A DNA stretch of 58,449 bases from Lachnospiraceae bacterium (lineage in GTDB: Bacteria > Bacillota > Clostridia > Lachnospirales > Lachnospiraceae), in NCBI GenBank assembly GCA_017455525.1, contig JAFTAP010000076.1, forward strand, positions 1 to 58,449. Direction: 5' to 3'. The position numbers and the translations under genes are program-made. Positions 41,734 to 50,368 of this stretch are shown here, one piece after another. The notes beneath the pieces are model-generated. The model searched no databases. It saw only the letters and a list, made by a program, of their open reading frames with translations, and was not told the origin of the DNA. The first letter of the stretch is position 1; each line of letters opens with the position of its first letter.

Positions 41734-42221
41734 CAGTTATCCCCTTTCGCCTTTGCTATCGCCTCGTCCTTCGCCTTCGCAAGTATCTCATATATAGGAT
41801 ACTTCACAGGATACTTATCATCCTCGTCAAGTATTACCTGCACTGCCTTCCTCGTATCCGCATTGACTATGAAGGGCGCCATCAGATTGACCGTCATCTT
41901 TGTGATGTCATGGGGAACCGTCACGGTTACGAGAACCAGCATATCCTCTTCCTTCATTTCACCCAACGGAATAAGATAGTCGTCCTCTACGACAGGGTTG
42001 TAATTGTCCTTTACTATCAGTGGGTTCACGACGGGCATTGCGAATGCGGGTTCATCAAGGGAAACAAGGAATGAGAGCCCCTGTCCGCCGTCATCATCCG
42101 GCTCGTCATGCATCAGCGCGAACCTTTTCAGATCCGGGAAGCCTACTATGCCTCCGTCAAAGCAGATGATCTTGTCATCATCGATCTCGATCTCTCCGAA
42201 AAGCTTTGTGTTTACCTTCAT
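41733..42221 (-). CDS. fliW: Flagellar assembly factor FliW
   Basis: A 162-residue FliW. It binds and inhibits CsrA until flagellin competes for it. The family core is KLFGEIEIDDDKIICFDGGIVGFPDLKRFAL, followed by PFLSL-like LSFLVSLDEPAFAMPVVNP and a C-terminal domain with VTVTVPHDITKMTVNLMAPFIVN. I choose ATG 42219-42221, preceded by GGAGG at 5 bases, rather than an in-frame upstream start at 42284. It is followed directly by csrA and lies 138 bases downstream of flgL. Confidence 0.95.
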   Translation of the reverse strand: MKVNTKLFGEIEIDDDKIICFDGGIVGFPDLKRFALMHDEPDDDGGQGLSFLVSLDEPAFAMPVVNPLIVKDNYNPVVEDDYLIPLGEMKEEDMLVLVTVTVPHDITKMTVNLMAPFIVNADTRKAVQVILDEDDKYPVKYPIYEILAKAKDEAIAKAKGDN

Positions 42222-42359
42222 GTGTACCTCCATATTTGGGCATGAGATGTCTGCATAAGCAGACGGAGTCCTGATGCCAGTCACTTTTCAACAATATAAT
42301 CATAATTCCGGGAGGGTTCCCCGAATTAAAATTATACTGAAGCTATTTTAGCACCTTTC

Positions 42360-44225
42360 TTAAATATAGTCTACCAATGTCTGCTGGCTTATGCGTCCTG
42401 TAGCCATCAAAGCCGCATTATAGACCAGATTTGCTTCGGAGACCTCGACCGCCACATTGGTGATGTCCACGTTTTCATTCTCTGACGCAAGCGTCGTGAC
42501 AGTGGTCTTCTCCTCGGAGAGCCTGTTGGATATTAGGTTTAGCCTGTTCTCGACGGTTCCGCAGGCAGTCTCTGCCTGATTTGCCTGATTGAAGAAGTTG
42601 CCGAACTGGGTTATAGCGTCCTCATATGTCCACTGAAGCTTATTCTTCGCAAGGTCAAGCTCTTTGTTAGCCGCTTTAAGAAGCTCCTCGACCTTCTCGT
42701 CCTTACCGCTTCTCTTCTCTGACAGCTCCTTCAGCTTATTTACCTTCGCCTCGGCGTTATTATACCCGTCTATAGCCGCCAGCACATCGTCAATCTCACG
42801 CATTATCTGAGTATCAAAGACATCCTCAGCGTAAGTATTTATCTGCACGCTCTGATTAGTGCCTACGGTATAATAAATGCTCTGCTCGTGGGAGTCGTAG
42901 AGGATGTTGTCATCACTCTTATTTTCGTATTTAGTTCCGTCTTCGTAATTAATGCAGTCAAAGTAATGCTGAGGCTGCACGTCGCCCTCAGAGAACCTTG
43001 TCTTATTGTACTTCACGGATATAGTGTCAACTCCTGCCACTGCAGGAAGCTCAGATAGCGTAGTAGCAATATCCGATCCCATGATCAGCTCGCCGGTATC
43101 CTTCAGCATATAAATCTTGCCTTTATTACCATCCACTGCGCTAGCTCCTGCTTCATTAAGCTTCATGTAAGCATATACATCTTCGTATGTATCTGACCCA
43201 TCCGTTATGGCATCCGTAGAGTTCAGCACCTCAACCTTGACATCCGTCTCCGAATACTTCGAAGTTATGGTACGGCCGTCTGCCGATATATTATAAACCT
43301 TCCTGCCATCCGACGTACCATCCGGCGTCATGAAGGTTAACGTGCCATCATTATGTACCGTGACAATGCCGTCATCGACTGTTATAGGCGAGTTCTGGTG
43401 CGTAAAGCCATCCTCGCATGATAAGGTCATCTTTGTCCCGGTCTCATCTGTCAGGACAATTTTATTGATCACTCCGGTAACCGGGTCTTTGCCGCCGCTC
43501 GGTATACTAAGCGAAGGATTCTGCGTTCCGTTAAGATTTTTTCTATAAGTAAGAGTAGTCGTATCAGTATCGGTCTCTACATCATCATAGGACAGACGGA
43601 TGCGATAAACCTCGTTCTCCATTATTGCCTGCTCTTGGGTGACATCATCGGTGGAGTAAGCTGTCGTTTCGAGCTTATTTATCTCATCCATCTTAATCTC
43701 GCCCTCGGTGTAGCTGGCTTTTACTACGTCGGCGGCGTTGAAGGTGTCCTTGATGTCGCGGTAATATGCCTCGGTGTCATTTGCGAAGGTAAGCCTCTGA
43801 CCGGTCCTGTAGCCTGTGAACACGCTGCGTCCGGCATTGGTCACGTTGCCGTTAGAATATACCTGCGTCTTTAGGGCGTTCATATTCTCATATATCTTCT
43901 GCCTGTCGGATGCGGTATTCGTGCCGTTCGCGCCCTGATCGGCATACGACTTCAAGGAAGAGAGGATTTCCTTCGTGGAGCTTATCGCGCTCTGCGTCAC
44001 ATCAACCCACGCCTTTGCATCGGGAACATTCGCGCCGTAATACTGAGTAAGCTCGGAGAGATTGCTGCGAAGCCTAAGTGCCCTTATCGCTATGATAGGG
44101 TCATCGGAGGGTCTTGTTATCTTCTTTTCCGTAGCCATCTGGTTATTGAGCTTATCGAGGTATTCCTTATTCGTGTTGATATTTGAAAGGGAATTGCCCG
44201 ACATCATCTTGTTAGTGATCCTCAT
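42360..44225 (-). CDS. flgL: Flagellar hook-filament junction protein FlgL, unusually large
   Basis: A 621-residue FlgL (HAP3), joining hook to filament. The D0/D1 N-terminus is MRITNKMMSGNSLSNINTNKEYLDKLNNQMATEKKITRPSDDPIIAIRALRLR, described here as its first 53 residues, and the C-terminus ends VYNAALMATGRISQQTLVDYI. Most FlgL proteins are 300 to 400 residues, so the central region (about 190-500) is a large insertion rich in Thr, Asp and Gly that would project outward. It lies 45 bases after flgK, in the same operon. Confidence 0.92.
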   Translation of the reverse strand: MRITNKMMSGNSLSNINTNKEYLDKLNNQMATEKKITRPSDDPIIAIRALRLRSNLSELTQYYGANVPDAKAWVDVTQSAISSTKEILSSLKSYADQGANGTNTASDRQKIYENMNALKTQVYSNGNVTNAGRSVFTGYRTGQRLTFANDTEAYYRDIKDTFNAADVVKASYTEGEIKMDEINKLETTAYSTDDVTQEQAIMENEVYRIRLSYDDVETDTDTTTLTYRKNLNGTQNPSLSIPSGGKDPVTGVINKIVLTDETGTKMTLSCEDGFTHQNSPITVDDGIVTVHNDGTLTFMTPDGTSDGRKVYNISADGRTITSKYSETDVKVEVLNSTDAITDGSDTYEDVYAYMKLNEAGASAVDGNKGKIYMLKDTGELIMGSDIATTLSELPAVAGVDTISVKYNKTRFSEGDVQPQHYFDCINYEDGTKYENKSDDNILYDSHEQSIYYTVGTNQSVQINTYAEDVFDTQIMREIDDVLAAIDGYNNAEAKVNKLKELSEKRSGKDEKVEELLKAANKELDLAKNKLQWTYEDAITQFGNFFNQANQAETACGTVENRLNLISNRLSEEKTTVTTLASENENVDITNVAVEVSEANLVYNAALMATGRISQQTLVDYI

Positions 44226-44270
44226 ACCGTTCTCTCCTCTTAAATAAAATCTTTACGCCTGTGTCAGCCC

Positions 44271-46181
44271 TTAAACTCCTGTATTTAATATCAGTCTGTC
44301 GTACATTTCCGTCATAGTCTGTATGACCTTCGCCGATAACTCATACGCATGCTGGAACTTCACGAGGTTAAGCGCTTCCTCATCCGTATCAACTCCCGAA
44401 ACCGAAAGTCTCTGATTAGTGATCGCCTGACCTATGATAGTGAAATTCTTCTCAAAAGTATTAGCACTCTGCTTCACAAGTGCCACATCAGACAGCACGC
44501 ACTGCAGGAACTCCGCGCTGGAGCAGCCTCTGAAGGTCAGCTTATCCTTATCGGTCTTGATAGCGGACAGATCCTTCAGCAGATCGGAGCCGTCCACGGA
44601 AGTGTCCGATTCCTTATTATAGGTAGTAGCCATCTTCCTGTGGTCTGCGAATATGTCAGAGCTTATCTTGAAATTCTTCGCCGTAAGGGCATTATACGTA
44701 TACAGACCGTTTGACTGGCTTGCATTCTTTATTATATAAGCACTATTATCGATCCGGCTGTCATCAACCTGCATCAGATCATGCTGGGTCCCCTCGATAT
44801 CTATCATCTGGAAGAAGCCCCTGTCGCCCATAGCGTCCCCGTCAAGATCATAGCCCCTCGACTGTATCTTATTAAAGACGCTTGCAAGGGATCTCACGAA
44901 CTCATTAAGCTGGGACTGGAAATAAGGCACTCCCATGTAATCTATGCTCTGGCTGAGTCTCGTCGTCATGTCCGTCTTGACCGCATCAAGAAGACCATCC
45001 TGCATGACATTATTGGAATCCCTGTACTGCAGATTATTAAAGGTATATGTTCCCGTGCCATCGCCATTGTCCACGAAAGACCATGAATTATATACATAGT
45101 CAAACCCGCTGACATTTATCGTGCCGCTGTCAGGCAGAGTACACTTAGCCATATCAAGCAGATTAGAATCCGTGACTGTGACAGTTATGGATGTATCCCC
45201 TACGCTTCCGTCCGCTGCAAGCTTCCCGTCAAAAAACTCCTTATTATTCCCATCCCTAAGCTGCAAAAGTCCTTTTAGCTGACCACTCAGCACAGGCGCA
45301 AGCGGAGAGAACTTCCCGCCGTTCTTCTTCCAGTAAATATCATACAGACCGTCCACGTCCGACTGATTGCACTTCGCATCCCTTGCGCGGCACTCTAAGG
45401 TGTCATACTCATATCCGTCAACCAAGGTGCTCGCGCCGCCTATCATTACCTGGAAAACCTTCGCTCCCGTCGGGTTGTCGGGATCGGCATAGTTATAAAC
45501 CTCTACCTCTCTTGTCTCCACATCCACATAGGCAGAAAGCTCATCAAGAAGCACCGCCCTCTGGTCACGAAGCTCATTCGCCGTCGTGCCCCTCATCTCT
45601 ATGGTGTTAATCTGCTTATTCATAGAGGCTATCTGTGATGCGATAGAATTTATCCTGTCTACGACATCCTTTATTTCCTGATTCACATTATCCTGAGTCT
45701 TCTCGAGGTTTATCGCCATGTGATTGAAGTACTCGCAGACGCTCTGGGCCTGCGCGATGAAATCTCCTCTGGTCGTCGTGCTTCCCGGATCGTCCTCAAG
45801 CTTACTTAGTGCATTATAGAAGTTCTCCACATAGACCGTATTAAAGCCGGGTACCATATTAGTATCCGTGAAGTAATTCTCAAGCTCGCCCATGTACGAA
45901 TTCTTCCTCGAATACTCGCCTATGCTTGCCTGATTCGCCCTGTACTTTAAGTCGATATACTCATCCCTTATCTGATCTACGCTCTTAGCATCGACGCCTG
46001 CGCCCGCCATGCCATAGGTAGTATATGTCCTTAAGGCCGACGCCGCCTCCTGCTTAAGCTGCTGTCTGGAGTAGCCCTCGGTATTTATATTCGCTATGTT
46101 GTTCGCAGTGATATTCTGGGAAGCCTGCGCGGCTGTCAGTCCCGAATATCCTATCATCAGTCCGAAAAATTGTGAAGGCAT
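44271..46181 (-). CDS. flgK: Flagellar hook-associated protein FlgK, second copy
   Basis: A 636-residue FlgK (HAP1) at the hook-filament junction. The N-terminus MPSQFFGLMIGYSGLTAAQASQNITANNIANINTEGYSRQQ is standard, and the C-terminus ends ELSAKVIQTMTEMYDRLILNTGV. It follows a shorter FlgK by 14 bases and is clearly a paralogue, not a repeat, because the sequences differ throughout. It keeps the family ends needed for assembly, so both may be built into the hook junction, perhaps at different stages or with different partners. AAGGAGGAG lies ahead of the ATG. Confidence 0.94.
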   Translation of the reverse strand: MPSQFFGLMIGYSGLTAAQASQNITANNIANINTEGYSRQQLKQEAASALRTYTTYGMAGAGVDAKSVDQIRDEYIDLKYRANQASIGEYSRKNSYMGELENYFTDTNMVPGFNTVYVENFYNALSKLEDDPGSTTTRGDFIAQAQSVCEYFNHMAINLEKTQDNVNQEIKDVVDRINSIASQIASMNKQINTIEMRGTTANELRDQRAVLLDELSAYVDVETREVEVYNYADPDNPTGAKVFQVMIGGASTLVDGYEYDTLECRARDAKCNQSDVDGLYDIYWKKNGGKFSPLAPVLSGQLKGLLQLRDGNNKEFFDGKLAADGSVGDTSITVTVTDSNLLDMAKCTLPDSGTINVSGFDYVYNSWSFVDNGDGTGTYTFNNLQYRDSNNVMQDGLLDAVKTDMTTRLSQSIDYMGVPYFQSQLNEFVRSLASVFNKIQSRGYDLDGDAMGDRGFFQMIDIEGTQHDLMQVDDSRIDNSAYIIKNASQSNGLYTYNALTAKNFKISSDIFADHRKMATTYNKESDTSVDGSDLLKDLSAIKTDKDKLTFRGCSSAEFLQCVLSDVALVKQSANTFEKNFTIIGQAITNQRLSVSGVDTDEEALNLVKFQHAYELSAKVIQTMTEMYDRLILNTGV

Positions 46182-46195
46182 AAGTCTCTCCTCCT

Positions 46196-47887
46196 TTAGG
46201 TCATTGAGTTGATCAAAGTGTCAAGCATTGAGTTTATCGTGTTTATATACCTTGATGAAGCGTTGTACGCATTCTGATACCTTATCATCTGCGTGAGCTC
46301 GTCGCTGTCGGAAACCCCCACGACCTCCTGTCTCTGGCTGTCTACCGACATTACCATAGCTTCCTGATTCTCGGATATCGACCTGTAAACCTTACCGTTA
46401 GTGGCGTTCTCGCTGATAAGCGCCGAGTAATAGCCTGCGAATGTCAGCTGCGTGCCTGTGTCGGGATTCAGCGTCGAGAACTTATTCGAGAATAAATTCA
46501 CCAGCGCATCCGCCTTCTGCTGGTCTCTTGAGCCGTCGTCAAGGATGAAGCCATTATTCATAAGGGTAGGGGTCTTCTGCACGTCAGGATTGATCATGAG
46601 ATTAGTGGTCGTCCATCCGTCCGTGCCGTCGTCTACCTCTGCAGAAATCTTGGAGAATAAAAGCGTGTCATCGCTCGTGCCGTCTGCCGTACTGTTCGAT
46701 GAAAGCACTGAATTCATGCCCGTGACTATGCCTCGGACTAAGTTGTCGAACTCAGCCATGACCGACATCACGGATGACCTCTTAGTAGTCTTATCAAACA
46801 TATTTATACTCTCGGACTCACTGATAGGATAAGGATTACCATCCGAGTCACAGAGTTCGGGATATTCGGGATATTCCTCTCCTACAGGATAGAGATCCCT
46901 GTATGTTGCTCTCTGATTGCCCCTCGCATTATAAAGAGCCTTTAACGCTCCTATGTCCGTATTCCTGTCGGAAGATATCGTCTCCGTAGCGGAGAATACT
47001 TCCTGATTCTTATATCTGGGCCATACCGGGATATAGAAAGTCTCCTCGACAGGTCTCTTAAGTCCGTTCTCTATGTCCTCTGCGAAATAGTCATTGTAGC
47101 TCTTCACCGTCTCCTTGTCATAGCCCGTCATGTAGCCCATCTCGTTCACATAGTCTGGGGTAACGAAATCAACGCCCTCGAACTGGACAGTGACCATGCC
47201 GTGCGAGTCTTCCTCATATGAGATCTTCCCAAGAGCAGCAAGCTCGTCAAGCATCTGATCTCTCGCATCCCTTAGGTCATTCGCTCTCTCGATGCCGCCC
47301 ATCTCTATGGCTGCGACCTTCTGATTTATCTCCCATATCTTATTGCCGTAATAATTTATCTTATCTATAGTCGTAGCTATCTGGGAGTTGATATTGTCCT
47401 GATAATCAGCGAGACCGTTGTAGACAGCCTGCGCCCTCTCAAGGAAGGTCTGCGACTTGCTGACAAGAAGCCCCTGATTCGTAGCGTCCTCGGGCTGCTT
47501 CTTTAATTCCTCAACCGCCCTCGTAAGCTCCGTAAGAGACTCCTGAAAAGCCACGCCCTGAAGCTCGCCGAAAAGCGTCTCCATTTCCGTGACTACATTA
47601 TAATTAGTGGTATAATATTCCGCCCTGCCCTGCTCCTGGCGGTATGCCTTATCGAGGAAATAATCGCGCACGGAACGGACATCAGCATAAGAAACACCAA
47701 GCCCTACCTGATTAGGTGCGATGTATGACTGGCCTATCGTGTCATAATGCCTGTTCGCCTGTATGATCTGCTGGCGGGTATAGCCTGTCGTGCCAATGTT
47801 AGACAGATTGTGCGCCGTCGTATTTAATGCATTCTGATTGGTTTGTAATCCTGACGCTCCTACATACAGACCCGAAAATAGCGACAT
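46196..47887 (-). CDS. flgK: Flagellar hook-associated protein FlgK, first copy
   Basis: A 563-residue FlgK. The N-terminus MSLFSGLYVGASGLQTNQNALNTTAHNLSNIGTTGYTRQQI and the C-terminus AYNASSRYINTINSMLDTLINSMT are typical of the hook-filament junction protein, and most of the middle is helical D1 plus an outer domain. It is the nearer of the two flgK genes to flgM and flgN, 39 bases after flgN. Its likely secretion chaperone is FlgN, encoded just upstream. Confidence 0.94.
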   Translation of the reverse strand: MSLFSGLYVGASGLQTNQNALNTTAHNLSNIGTTGYTRQQIIQANRHYDTIGQSYIAPNQVGLGVSYADVRSVRDYFLDKAYRQEQGRAEYYTTNYNVVTEMETLFGELQGVAFQESLTELTRAVEELKKQPEDATNQGLLVSKSQTFLERAQAVYNGLADYQDNINSQIATTIDKINYYGNKIWEINQKVAAIEMGGIERANDLRDARDQMLDELAALGKISYEEDSHGMVTVQFEGVDFVTPDYVNEMGYMTGYDKETVKSYNDYFAEDIENGLKRPVEETFYIPVWPRYKNQEVFSATETISSDRNTDIGALKALYNARGNQRATYRDLYPVGEEYPEYPELCDSDGNPYPISESESINMFDKTTKRSSVMSVMAEFDNLVRGIVTGMNSVLSSNSTADGTSDDTLLFSKISAEVDDGTDGWTTTNLMINPDVQKTPTLMNNGFILDDGSRDQQKADALVNLFSNKFSTLNPDTGTQLTFAGYYSALISENATNGKVYRSISENQEAMVMSVDSQRQEVVGVSDSDELTQMIRYQNAYNASSRYINTINSMLDTLINSMT

Positions 47888-47926
47888 ATCATTCTCCTCG
47901 CAAAACTTCTATATTGCAGTTTCATG

Positions 47927-48445
47927 TTACTGTTTTGCGTCAAAGCCGCCTGTCGGTCCTCCCAGAGCTGATCCTGCTATGCCGGCGGAACTTGTGTAGT
48001 TCCCTGTCTCCGGAGCAGATCTTTGAGATTTAATAAGATTGAGATTAAAATCAACAATATCCAAGGACTGCTTTATGAGCTCGCGATTCTGGTCGTTTAC
48101 CATCTTAAGCTCACCCACCGTGGCTTTGAGCTGGTCGTGAAGAGCTACTAATGCGTCCCTCTCCGCCGGCCTCTTTTCAAGCATTTCTATAAGATGCGAA
48201 AGCTTCAAAGTCTTAACGTCCTTGTTCATGACTTCAGCGATGTCCTTCATTGCCTCCGCCCTCTTTTTATCAAGAGCTACGAGCCTGTCCACCACTGACT
48301 GTTCCTCATCCGTGATAGTTTGAAGTTTTTCTATGTCTCCTGCGACAACCACAGGAGTCTTTTTCCTCGACAGATCCAGTAATGTGACGTATTCACTTTC
48401 TTCTTTTGTAAGTGTATCAATAAGCACTTCTACAAGGCTCGCCAC
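47927..48445 (-). CDS. flgN: Flagellar export chaperone FlgN family
   Basis: A 172-residue helical protein of the FlgN family, the chaperone for FlgK and FlgL. Long helices dominate (LIDTLTKEESEYVTLLDLSRKKTPVVVAGD is the first, and LKATVGELKMVNDQNRELIKQSLDIVDFNLNLI the last). The C-terminal 30 residues are Gly/Ala-rich and flexible, as usual. It lies between flgM and flgK, the standard order, and is 21 bases after flgM. Confidence 0.9.
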   Translation of the reverse strand: MASLVEVLIDTLTKEESEYVTLLDLSRKKTPVVVAGDIEKLQTITDEEQSVVDRLVALDKKRAEAMKDIAEVMNKDVKTLKLSHLIEMLEKRPAERDALVALHDQLKATVGELKMVNDQNRELIKQSLDIVDFNLNLIKSQRSAPETGNYTSSAGIAGSALGGPTGGFDAKQ

Positions 48446-48465
48446 GTCACATCACTCCGATCTTA

Positions 48466-48753
48466 TCAAGCAATCCCAGCCGCCTCGTTGTACTTAGCAA
48501 GAAGCTTGTCAGCAAAGCTCTCGCCGGACACGTTGTATGTGCCGTTCGCAATCTGCTTCTTAAGGTCAGCCACTTTATCTTCCCTTACGTCGGGTGCTGA
48601 CTTAACTGCTGCCTTTGCCGTCTGGATGTCCTTTCCTATGCTGGAGATCTCCACAGCGTCGCGTCCGCCTGAAACACTGTTCGTCCTTGATGTCTTCCTG
48701 TTCTTGCCGACGCCGTATACCTGCTGTATCTGTGTAATAGCATCTATACGCAT
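48466..48753 (-). CDS. flgM: Anti-sigma-28 factor FlgM
   Basis: A 95-residue FlgM, which holds sigma-28 inactive until the hook is complete and is then exported. The N-terminus MRIDAITQIQQVYGVGKNRK is flexible, and the C-terminal sigma-binding part reads SKADLKKQIANGTY-like VADLKKQIANGTYNVSGESFADKLLAKYNEAA. The length is usual. It is the first gene of the flgM-flgN-flgK-flgK-flgL-fliW-csrA transcript and has a candidate sigma-28 promoter, so it would be under its own regulator's control. Confidence 0.93.
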   Translation of the reverse strand: MRIDAITQIQQVYGVGKNRKTSRTNSVSGGRDAVEISSIGKDIQTAKAAVKSAPDVREDKVADLKKQIANGTYNVSGESFADKLLAKYNEAAGIA

Positions 48754-48811
48754 TGAAGTTCTCCTCCTTTCTTACTTATATTGTGTGCAGTTCCATCTGC
48801 TTACACTATAT

Positions 48812-48838
48812 TTATCGGCAGACTTGGGAAATATATTA
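48812..48838 (-). promoter_or_regulatory. Candidate sigma-28 promoter for flgM
   Basis: On the minus strand GCCGATAA (48812-48819) is perfect, and TAATATAT (48831-48838) is a weak -35 at the expected 11-base spacing. The expected start point is near 48805, about 50 bases before the flgM start. Confidence 0.7.
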
Positions 48839-48859
48839 GAGGGGAATCAGAAATTTAAA

Positions 48860-48877
48860 TTGTACTTTTTCTTGTAC
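48860..48877 (+). repeat. Direct repeat TTGTAC-N6-TTGTAC upstream of flgM and the VTC gene
   Basis: Two copies of TTGTAC 12 bases apart, at 48860-48865 and 48872-48877. The sequence lies 21 bases beyond the candidate flgM -35 and matches the layout upstream of the flagellin gene. It also forms an inverted repeat, ATTGTAC with GTACAAT (48859-48880). The remaining bases of the gap show nothing else. Confidence 0.45.
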
Positions 48878-48991
48878 AATCTTGCAGGCAGCCCTGATGT
48901 TCACAAAAAATACATCTATACTTATTATTATTTGTGACTAAATCAATAATCATTTATAACAATTGGTCTAAACAAAAGAGAGGACCTGCCT

Positions 48992-49681
48992 ATGGAAGTT
49001 AAGAAGGAAAAGCATTACAGGCATGAGTGGAAGCATGAGATATCTTATGCGGACCTGCTTTCCATACGTGCGAGGATGAGCGTGGTCGCCATACCCGATC
49101 CGCATGCGATGGATGGGAAGTACCTGATACGTAGTCTTTATTTTGACAATAATAAAGACAAGGCTCTCAGGGAGAAGGTTGACGGAGTGAATATGCGGGA
49201 GAAATTTCGCATCAGGTATTATAACTTCGATCCGTCGATAATCCATCTGGAGAAGAAGAGCAAGGTAAACGGACTTGGCACGAAGTACAGTGCTAATCTC
49301 ACAGCAGAAGAGGCAAAGAAGATAGTTGATGGCGACATTGATTGGATGCTTGAGAGTAGCAGACCGCTTATCGAGGAGCTCTACTGCAAGATGCGGTATC
49401 AGGGAATGAAGCCGATGACTGTCGTTGACTATACGAGAGAGCCTTTCATATTCGGACCCGGTAATGTAAGGGTGACGCTTGACTACGACATTCGCACGGG
49501 GCTTGCGGATACTAATTTTTTAAGGTCGGATTTAGTTACAATACCTGCGGGCGATGCGCCGATAATCCTCGAGGTCAAATGGGACGCATACCTGCCTGAT
49601 ATAATAAGGGATGCCGTACAGCTTCCAAATCGGAGAGTCGGGGCATTCTCAAAGTATGCACAATGTAGGATCTATGGATAA
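48992..49681 (+). CDS. VTC-domain polyphosphate polymerase-like protein
   Basis: A 229-residue protein of the VTC (vacuolar transporter chaperone) family. In yeast VTC4 this tunnel-shaped domain makes polyphosphate from ATP; the bacterial proteins are little studied. The N-terminus YRHEWKHEISYADLLSIRARM, SLYFDN and KFRIRYYNFDPS carry the basic residues expected to bind polyphosphate, and IILEVKWD ends the core. It is the first of three genes (VTC, DUF4956, carbohydrate-binding) found together in many Clostridia. GAGAGGA precedes the ATG. The region is divergent from the flagellar operon. Confidence 0.92.
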   Translation: MEVKKEKHYRHEWKHEISYADLLSIRARMSVVAIPDPHAMDGKYLIRSLYFDNNKDKALREKVDGVNMREKFRIRYYNFDPSIIHLEKKSKVNGLGTKYSANLTAEEAKKIVDGDIDWMLESSRPLIEELYCKMRYQGMKPMTVVDYTREPFIFGPGNVRVTLDYDIRTGLADTNFLRSDLVTIPAGDAPIILEVKWDAYLPDIIRDAVQLPNRRVGAFSKYAQCRIYG

Positions 49682-49696
49682 AAAGGAGAAAAAACT

Positions 49697-50368
49697 ATGA
49701 CATTCAGTGACATTTTCAAATCAAGCTTCTTGGAGAACGTTACAAGCGTGAGCGCCTTCGACATGGTGCTCGGCATGGTGCTTGCCTTTGCGATAGGATT
49801 ATTTATCTTCTTTATATATAAGAAGACTTATTCGGGAGTGATGTATTCGTCAAGCTTCGGAGTGACGCTCGTGGCTCTTACGATGATAACGACCTTCGTG
49901 ATACTTGCCGTGACAAGCAATGTAGTGCTTTCACTTGGTATGGTAGGTGCATTGTCAATCGTGCGTTTCCGTACAGCGATAAAGGAGCCCTTGGACATAG
50001 CGTTCTTATTCTGGGCTATAGCTGCCGGAATAGTGCTTGCGGCGGGCATGATACCTCTTGCGGTATTCGGAAGCATAATAATCGGCATCATCATAATGAT
50101 ATTCGCTAACCGGAAGGAAGCGGCTGATCCCTATATAGTAGTCATTCGCTGCGACGGCTCCGAGAGCGAGAAGAAGGCTTTTGAATATCTTGCAGGAAAG
50201 ACGAAGAGGTGCGTGGTAAAGAGCAAGACCGCACGCAAAGGATCAGTAGAGGTTAATGCGGAGATAAGACTCAATGATGACAACACTGATTTCATAAATG
50301 AACTATCAGAGCTTCCGGGCGTAGAGAGCGCAGTATTGGTAAGCTACAATGGGGATTACATGGGCTGA
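49697..50368 (+). CDS. DUF4956 membrane protein
   Basis: A 223-residue protein of the DUF4956 family. The first 135 residues hold about four membrane segments with the family core GALSIVRFRTAIKEP; the remaining 85 form a cytoplasmic domain of alternating strands and helices. Function is unknown, but the family almost always accompanies VTC proteins and may help move or anchor their product. It follows the VTC gene by 15 bases, and its stop overlaps the start of the next gene (TGATG). Confidence 0.9.
   Translation: MTFSDIFKSSFLENVTSVSAFDMVLGMVLAFAIGLFIFFIYKKTYSGVMYSSSFGVTLVALTMITTFVILAVTSNVVLSLGMVGALSIVRFRTAIKEPLDIAFLFWAIAAGIVLAAGMIPLAVFGSIIIGIIIMIFANRKEAADPYIVVIRCDGSESEKKAFEYLAGKTKRCVVKSKTARKGSVEVNAEIRLNDDNTDFINELSELPGVESAVLVSYNGDYMG

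Noticed and set aside
44271-47887. The two flgK genes as one frameshifted gene
   Set aside because: Each has complete N- and C-terminal family ends and its own start and stop, so they are separate genes.
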